From Paenibacillus prosopidis (GTDB lineage: Bacteria; Bacillota; Bacilli; Paenibacillales; Paenibacillaceae), in contig NZ_QPJD01000021.1 of the NCBI RefSeq assembly GCF_003337375.1, forward strand, positions 1 through 64,000: a stretch of 64,000 nucleotides of DNA, in the 5' to 3' direction. Under the pieces are notes generated by a model. That model worked only from the letters and a program-made list of their open reading frames with translations. It searched no databases and was not told where the DNA came from. Below, piece after piece: positions 59,166 through 64,000 of the stretch; position 1 is the stretch's first letter; the number at the start of each line of letters is the position of its first letter. The position numbers were made by a program, and so were the translations under genes.

Positions 59166-60845
59166 ATGGATGTTTTACAGATGCTGGTAGTCATTGCCGT
59201 CCTCTTACTGCTTGTCAAGCCGCTAGGAACGTATGTGTACCATGTATTTTCCAATGAACCAAATCGGCTGGACAAGATTTTCGGAGGAACGGAACGGTTT
59301 ATTTTTAGGCTAATCGGCTTAAACCGGCGTGAGGGCATGAGCTGGAAAGGATATGCGCTAACCTTCATTGCTACGAATATCGTTCTCGTCGCCTTTAGTT
59401 ATTTGATTTTGCGGCTGCAACATGCGCTCCCGTTCAATCCGAACGGCATGGGCAGTATGGAGCCCACGTTAACCTTTAATACGGTCATCAGTTTTATGAC
59501 GAATACGAATCTCCAGCATTACAGCGGCGAGAGCGCCTTATCGTATTTCTCGCAAATGGCTGTCATTATGATGATGATGTTCACATCTGCGGCTACGGGC
59601 TTCTCGGTGGCGATTGCCTTTGTCCGCGGCATTACAAGCAAAGGAGAAACGATCGGCAACTTCTTCGAAGACTTTGTCAAAGCACATACGAGAATATTTC
59701 TTCCGGCTTCCTTCATTATTACGCTTGTGCTCGTGGCGCTTCAGGTGCCGCAAACGCTCGATCCGACGTTAACGGTCAAGACGCTCGAGGGCGCGATGCA
59801 GAAAATTGCGGTCGGACCTGTCGCTTCGCTGGAATCGATCAAGCATTTGGGAACAAACGGCGGCGGATTTTTTGGCGTCAACTCGGCCCATCCGTTTGAG
59901 AATCCGAGTCCGCTCACAAACGTCATTGAAATTTTATGCATGTGGGCGCTGCCGGCTGCATTGCCGTACACGTTCGGGTTATTTGCTAAGAACAAAAAGC
60001 AGGGCTGGGTTATTTTCTCGGCGATGATTTGCTTGTTCCTCGTCTTCCTAAGCGTGGCGTATACGTCGGAGAAAGCCGGCAGCCCAGCGATGGAAGCCCT
60101 TGGCATCGACGCTTCCCAAGGCAGCATGGAAGGCAAGGAAGTGCGGTTCGGAATTGCGCAATCGGCGTTGTTTACAACGGTGACAGCCGCCGCAACGACA
60201 GGAACCGTAAACAATATGCATGATACGCTCACACCGCTAGGCGGGTTGGTCCCGCTCGCGGAAATGATGCTTAACGTCATTTTCGGCGGCAAAGGCGTCG
60301 GACTGGTCAACATGCTGATGTATACGGTATTGGCCGTGTTCATATGCGGGCTCATGGTCGGCAGAACGCCGGAGTTTCTAGGACGGAAAATCGAGCCGCG
60401 CGAAATGAAGCTGATTGCCGTCGCCATACTGGCTCATCCGTTCATTATTTTAGTACCGACGGCGATTGCCTTCATGACCGATCTCGGGCATGGAGCGATA
60501 ACGAATCCCGGTTTCCACGGCATTAGCCAGGTGTTGTACGAATACACTTCATCGGCAGCGAATAACGGCTCGGGATTTGAAGGCTTAGGCGATAATACCC
60601 CGTTCTGGAATATGAGCACCGGGCTTGTCATGCTGTTCGGCCGATATATTTCCATGATCGCCATGCTGGCTGTTGCCGGATCGCTCGTCCGGAAGCAGCC
60701 GGTGCCGGAGACGATCGGTACGTTCCGCACGGATAACGCTTTGTTTACGGGCTTATTAATCGGTACCGTTCTATTGATAGGAGCATTAACCTTTTTGCCG
60801 GTTATCGTTCTTGGACCGGTTGCCGAATATTTGACACTCCGCTAA
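59166..60845 (+). CDS. kdpA: K+-transporting ATPase subunit KdpA
   Basis: A 559-residue membrane subunit that binds and channels K+ in the high-affinity KdpFABC pump. Selectivity-filter-like loops are visible (TNTNLQHYSGE, LGTNGGGFFGVNSAHPFENP, ATTGTVNNMHDTLTP and SSAANNGSGFEGL). About ten helices. AAGGAGG precedes the ATG. Expression depends on read-through of two c-di-AMP riboswitch terminators. Confidence 0.95.
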   Translation: MDVLQMLVVIAVLLLLVKPLGTYVYHVFSNEPNRLDKIFGGTERFIFRLIGLNRREGMSWKGYALTFIATNIVLVAFSYLILRLQHALPFNPNGMGSMEPTLTFNTVISFMTNTNLQHYSGESALSYFSQMAVIMMMMFTSAATGFSVAIAFVRGITSKGETIGNFFEDFVKAHTRIFLPASFIITLVLVALQVPQTLDPTLTVKTLEGAMQKIAVGPVASLESIKHLGTNGGGFFGVNSAHPFENPSPLTNVIEILCMWALPAALPYTFGLFAKNKKQGWVIFSAMICLFLVFLSVAYTSEKAGSPAMEALGIDASQGSMEGKEVRFGIAQSALFTTVTAAATTGTVNNMHDTLTPLGGLVPLAEMMLNVIFGGKGVGLVNMLMYTVLAVFICGLMVGRTPEFLGRKIEPREMKLIAVAILAHPFIILVPTAIAFMTDLGHGAITNPGFHGISQVLYEYTSSAANNGSGFEGLGDNTPFWNMSTGLVMLFGRYISMIAMLAVAGSLVRKQPVPETIGTFRTDNALFTGLLIGTVLLIGALTFLPVIVLGPVAEYLTLR

Positions 60846-60860
60846 AGGATGAGGTGAACG

Positions 60861-62897
60861 ATGATGAGTAGCAATCGAACAAAAAAGATGCTGTCTGCTG
60901 ATGCGGTGAAACGCGCTTTAGTGGAGAGCTTTATCAAATTGAATCCGGTCGTCATGCTGAAAAATCCGGTTATGTTCGTCGTTGAGGCCGGTACGGTTAT
61001 TGTTCTGCTGATGGCTGTATTCCCTAATTATTTCGACTCGCGGGAGCGTGTCGGATTCAACGTAACGGTGTTTCTCATATTATTGTTTACGCTGTTGTTC
61101 GCAAACTTCGCAGAAGCGATTGCGGAAGGCCGCGGCAAGGCGCAAGCTTATTCGCTCAAAAAGTCGAAGCAGGAAATAACCGCAAATAAGTTAGTCGGGG
61201 GTTCTATCGTAGTAGTATCGTCAACCGAGCTTCGTAAAGGCGATATTGTAATGGTGTCGCAAGGGGAAATGATTCCCGGCGACGGCGAGGTTATTGAAGG
61301 CTTGGCTTCGGTGGATGAGTCGGCTATTACGGGCGAATCTGCTCCGGTTATTAAGGAAGCGGGAGGGGACTTCAGCTCCGTTACGGGCGGAACGCGTGTC
61401 GTTAGCGACTCGATTAAGATACGCATAACAAGCGATCCTGGGCAATCGTTTATCGACCGCATGATTGCGTTAGTCGAAGGTGCAAAGCGGCAGAAAACGC
61501 CGAACGAAATTGCGCTGAACACGCTGTTGACCAGCTTAACGATTATTTTTTTAATCGTTGTTGTGACATTGGCGCCTATCGCCAATTATTTGGATATAAA
61601 ATTAGAGATTCCGGTATTGATCGCCCTGCTAGTATGTCTGATCCCTACGACGATAGGCGGACTGTTATCGGCCATCGGCATTGCCGGCATGGACAGGGTT
61701 ACGCAATTCAACGTGCTGGCCATGTCGGGCAAAGCGGTCGAGGCGGCGGGCGACATTAATACGATGATATTGGATAAAACCGGCACAATCACCTTCGGCA
61801 ATCGGATGGCAAGCGAGCTTGTACCCGTAGGCGGCGACAATATCGAGCAGTTATCGGGATGGGCAGCCATCAGCTCGCTCAAGGATGAAACGCCTGAAGG
61901 CCGCTCCGTGCTGGAGTGGATGAAAAAGCAAGGAATGAGCTACGATGCATCGCTTGCCGAAGGCGGCGAATTCGTTGAGTTCAAAGCGGAAACGCGAATG
62001 AGCGGCATGGACTTGAAGGACGGCCGCCATGTTCGCAAGGGTGCGGTCGATGCGGTCAAGAAATGGGTGGCTGCGCAGGGCGGGGAAATTCCGTCCGATT
62101 TGGATCAAGCAGCGAAGCAGATTGCGTCATTAGGCGGCACGCCGCTCGCCGTAGCAGTAGACAATAAAATGTTTGGCGTTATTTATTTAAAGGATACAGT
62201 GAAGCCAGGCATGAAGGAAAGGTTCGACCAGCTGCGCGAAATGGGCATCAAAACGATCATGTGTACAGGTGACAATCCGCTTACGGCAGCAACAATCGCG
62301 AAGGAAGCAGGCGTCGATGAATTTATTGCGGAGAGCAAGCCGGAAGACAAAATCGCCGTTATCCGCAAAGAGCAGGCTGAAGGTAAAATGGTTGCTATGA
62401 CAGGCGACGGCACGAATGATGCGCCTGCGCTTGCGCAAGCGGAGGTTGGGCTTGCCATGAACAGCGGTACGATCGCGGCGAAAGAAGCGGCGAATATGGT
62501 CGATCTGGATTCTGATCCGTCGAAAATTATTGAAGTGGTCGCCATAGGCAAGCAATTGCTTATGACAAGGGGCGCACTGACCACGTTCAGCATCGCCAAC
62601 GACATTGCCAAATATTTTGCGATTATTCCTGCGATGTTCATGCTCGCTATCCCGGAGATGGGCGTGCTCAATATTATGAAGCTCGGATCTCCGTTGTCGG
62701 CTATTTTGTCGGCGCTCATTTTTAACGCGATAATCATTCCGCTCCTCATTCCGCTTGCCATAAAAGGTATAACGTACAAACCGATGAGCGGGGCGCAGCT
62801 GCTAAGCCGCAATGTGTTCATATACGGGCTTGGCGGGGTTATTGTTCCTTTTATAGGCATAAAACTAATCGACTTAATCGTGCATGTATGGATCTAA
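60861..62897 (+). CDS. kdpB: K+-transporting ATPase subunit KdpB (P-type ATPase)
   Basis: A 678-residue P-type ATPase that powers KdpA. The phosphorylated residue is Asp305 in [16 protein letters not shown] is at 157-160 (Ser160 matches the inhibitory phosphoserine of E. coli KdpB), and [17 protein letters not shown] is the hinge motif. The ATG at 60861 (or 60864) follows GATGAGGTG. Sits between kdpA and kdpC with short gaps. Confidence 0.96.
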   Translation: MMSSNRTKKMLSADAVKRALVESFIKLNPVVMLKNPVMFVVEAGTVIVLLMAVFPNYFDSRERVGFNVTVFLILLFTLLFANFAEAIAEGRGKAQAYSLKKSKQEITANKLVGGSIVVVSSTELRKGDIVMVSQGEMIPGDGEVIEGLASVDESAITGESAPVIKEAGGDFSSVTGGTRVVSDSIKIRITSDPGQSFIDRMIALVEGAKRQKTPNEIALNTLLTSLTIIFLIVVVTLAPIANYLDIKLEIPVLIALLVCLIPTTIGGLLSAIGIAGMDRVTQFNVLAMSGKAVEAAGDINTMILDKTGTITFGNRMASELVPVGGDNIEQLSGWAAISSLKDETPEGRSVLEWMKKQGMSYDASLAEGGEFVEFKAETRMSGMDLKDGRHVRKGAVDAVKKWVAAQGGEIPSDLDQAAKQIASLGGTPLAVAVDNKMFGVIYLKDTVKPGMKERFDQLREMGIKTIMCTGDNPLTAATIAKEAGVDEFIAESKPEDKIAVIRKEQAEGKMVAMTGDGTNDAPALAQAEVGLAMNSGTIAAKEAANMVDLDSDPSKIIEVVAIGKQLLMTRGALTTFSIANDIAKYFAIIPAMFMLAIPEMGVLNIMKLGSPLSAILSALIFNAIIIPLLIPLAIKGITYKPMSGAQLLSRNVFIYGLGGVIVPFIGIKLIDLIVHVWI

Positions 62898-62933
62898 CTT
62901 AACTTTACATTAACAGGAAAGAAGGCGTGACAT

Positions 62934-63542
62934 ATGGACGGTCAAGCAAAATCAAGCCCGCGGGTCGGCTTATCGATTCTGTCGGTTTCTTTACGCATTA
63001 GCCTATTGTTTATGCTCATTTGCGGAATCATTTATCCGCTCGCAAGCACGGGAGCAGCACAGCTGCTCTTTCCATATCAGGCGAACGGCAGTTTATTAAA
63101 AGACAGCAATGGCGAGTTAACGGGTTCCGAGCTTATAGGACAAAGCTTCTCGGACCCAAGTTTCTTCCAAGGACGTGTATCAAGCATCGAATATAATGCG
63201 GCTGCATCCGGCTCTAATAACTTCGCACCGTCAAATCCCGCCCTAATTGAGCGGACTAAAGCTTCGGTCGAGGAATGGAAAGCGAATAATCCGGATGTTC
63301 CGGTCGATCAGGTTCCAATCGCGCTTCTTACGAACTCGGGCTCCGGACTGGATCCCCACATCACGCCGCAATCCGCGGCTGTCCAAATTCCGCGGATCAG
63401 CAAGCTGACCGGTCTGCCGGCTGCAGAGCTTACAGTGCTTGTTAAGGAGCAAACCGAAGGACGTGATTTAGGACTTTTCGGCGACGAGCGGGTTAACGTG
63501 CTTAAGCTGAATCTTGCATTATCAGCCAAATTGGTGAAATAG
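62934..63542 (+). CDS. kdpC: K+-transporting ATPase subunit KdpC
   Basis: A 202-residue subunit with one N-terminal membrane helix ([15 protein letters not shown]) and an extracytoplasmic domain. Family marks are [40 protein letters not shown] and the final NVLKLNLAL. The gap of 36 bases from kdpB holds its ribosome site (AGAAGG). kdpD begins two bases after its stop. Confidence 0.94.
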   Translation: MDGQAKSSPRVGLSILSVSLRISLLFMLICGIIYPLASTGAAQLLFPYQANGSLLKDSNGELTGSELIGQSFSDPSFFQGRVSSIEYNAAASGSNNFAPSNPALIERTKASVEEWKANNPDVPVDQVPIALLTNSGSGLDPHITPQSAAVQIPRISKLTGLPAAELTVLVKEQTEGRDLGLFGDERVNVLKLNLALSAKLVK

Positions 63543-63543
63543 C

Positions 63544-64000
63544 ATGCAGTATCGCAGAAAGACGCCGGAAGAGCTGCTGCTTTCCATTTCAAAGCTCCAC
63601 CTTGGAAGGTTGAAAATATTGATAGGCTCCGTTAGCGGTTCAGGCAAAACCTATCACATGCTGCAGGAAGGAACTCAGCTTAAGCGTGATGGAATCGATG
63701 TTGTCATATGCGCGGTATCCACGCTGCAAAGGCCGGAAACGGTCGGCCAACTCGGTGAGCTGGAGCGGGTTCCAAGCATTCATTGGTGGAAGGACGGCGT
63801 TGAACAGAAGGACTTGAATCTCGATGCGCTGATCGAGCGCAACCCGGAGGTCGTGCTCGTAGACGGACTGGCGCACCGCAATCGTGCAGAGGCGCGTTTT
63901 CGAACGCGTTTGGAGGATGTTCTCTTTTTACTTGAGAAAGGGATTAGCGTAATAACGACGATTAATGTATACGAACTGGAAGGAGCGGATGAAGCGGCAT
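63544..64000 (+). CDS. kdpD: KdpD-type protein, N-terminal part (cut by window end)
   Basis: 152 residues of the KdpD N-terminal domain are in the window. The nucleotide-binding loop is GSVSGSGKTYHML, and the Walker B region reads VDGLAHRN where DELAH is usual. ITTINVYELEG matches the end of this domain (TTVNVQHLES in E. coli). Whether the universal-stress, membrane and kinase domains follow cannot be seen. Many Firmicutes keep a truncated KdpD without kinase. The ribosome site is weak, suggesting coupling to kdpC. Confidence 0.88.
   Translation, partial: MQYRRKTPEELLLSISKLHLGRLKILIGSVSGSGKTYHMLQEGTQLKRDGIDVVICAVSTLQRPETVGQLGELERVPSIHWWKDGVEQKDLNLDALIERNPEVVLVDGLAHRNRAEARFRTRLEDVLFLLEKGISVITTINVYELEGADEAA

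Noticed and set aside
63640-63876. Minus-strand frame at the right end
   Set aside because: It is antisense to the kdpD start, which has clear domain motifs.

Overview
The window reads as chromosomal DNA of a Paenibacillus-like, spore-forming Firmicute. Evidence: a SigI/RsgI pair, two soluble PAS histidine kinases of the sporulation type, B. subtilis-type Zur boxes, c-di-AMP (ydaO-class) riboswitches, strong GGAGG ribosome sites, frequent GTG/TTG starts, mid-range base composition, and many AraC-regulator/sugar-enzyme pairs. I see no tRNA, rRNA, CRISPR array, transposase or phage gene. The right end cuts off a kdpD gene.

Layout. 1-4.6 kb: a small CxxC protein behind a repeated hairpin leader, sigI-rsgI with a SigI-type promoter, and a PAS histidine kinase with a Spo0A-box-like site. 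4.6-14.6 kb: leucyl aminopeptidase, an AlkD-like DNA repair protein, a CE7 esterase, odhAB (2-oxoglutarate dehydrogenase E1/E2) and a triple-PAS histidine kinase. 14.5-16.3 kb: a MarR-MFS efflux operon on the minus strand. 16.3-19.6 kb: an AraC regulator divergent from two Gfo/Idh/MocA oxidoreductases. 19.7-26.6 kb: a zinc-starvation locus with three Zur boxes, a ZagA/YciC GTPase, a zinc-free L33 paralog, and a five-gene Nik/Opp/Cnt-type ABC importer. 26.7-31 kb: a LacI regulator with a VOC/SDR/ThuA/aldo-keto reductase operon; a matching operator sits before each. 31-38 kb: three more Gfo/Idh/MocA genes, two AraC regulators and uxaC. 38.5-40.2 kb: an AT-rich DoxX-pirin-MarR cassette that looks imported. 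40.3-54.2 kb: a class III aminotransferase, two alpha/beta hydrolases, a GH29 fucosidase, two GH127 arabinofuranosidase-type enzymes each facing its own AraC regulator, and kduI-deoR-kduD. 54.5-57.1 kb: an ABC-2 exporter. 57.2-64 kb: two unknown genes behind one c-di-AMP riboswitch, divergent from kdpFABC(D), which lies behind two tandem c-di-AMP riboswitches each with its own terminator.

How it fits together. The middle of the window serves uptake and breakdown of plant-polysaccharide sugars (uronates, arabinose, fucose, acetylated xylan), with many local regulators. The zagA-rpmG-ABC block looks like a coordinated response to zinc shortage. The right end couples K+ import to c-di-AMP through serial RNA switches. 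The most notable observations are the tandem/divergent riboswitch cluster, an undescribed CTTACGAAG leader hairpin shared by two unrelated genes, and an inverted pair of dispersed repeats bracketing zagA. All calls come from reading the sequence; no database was searched.
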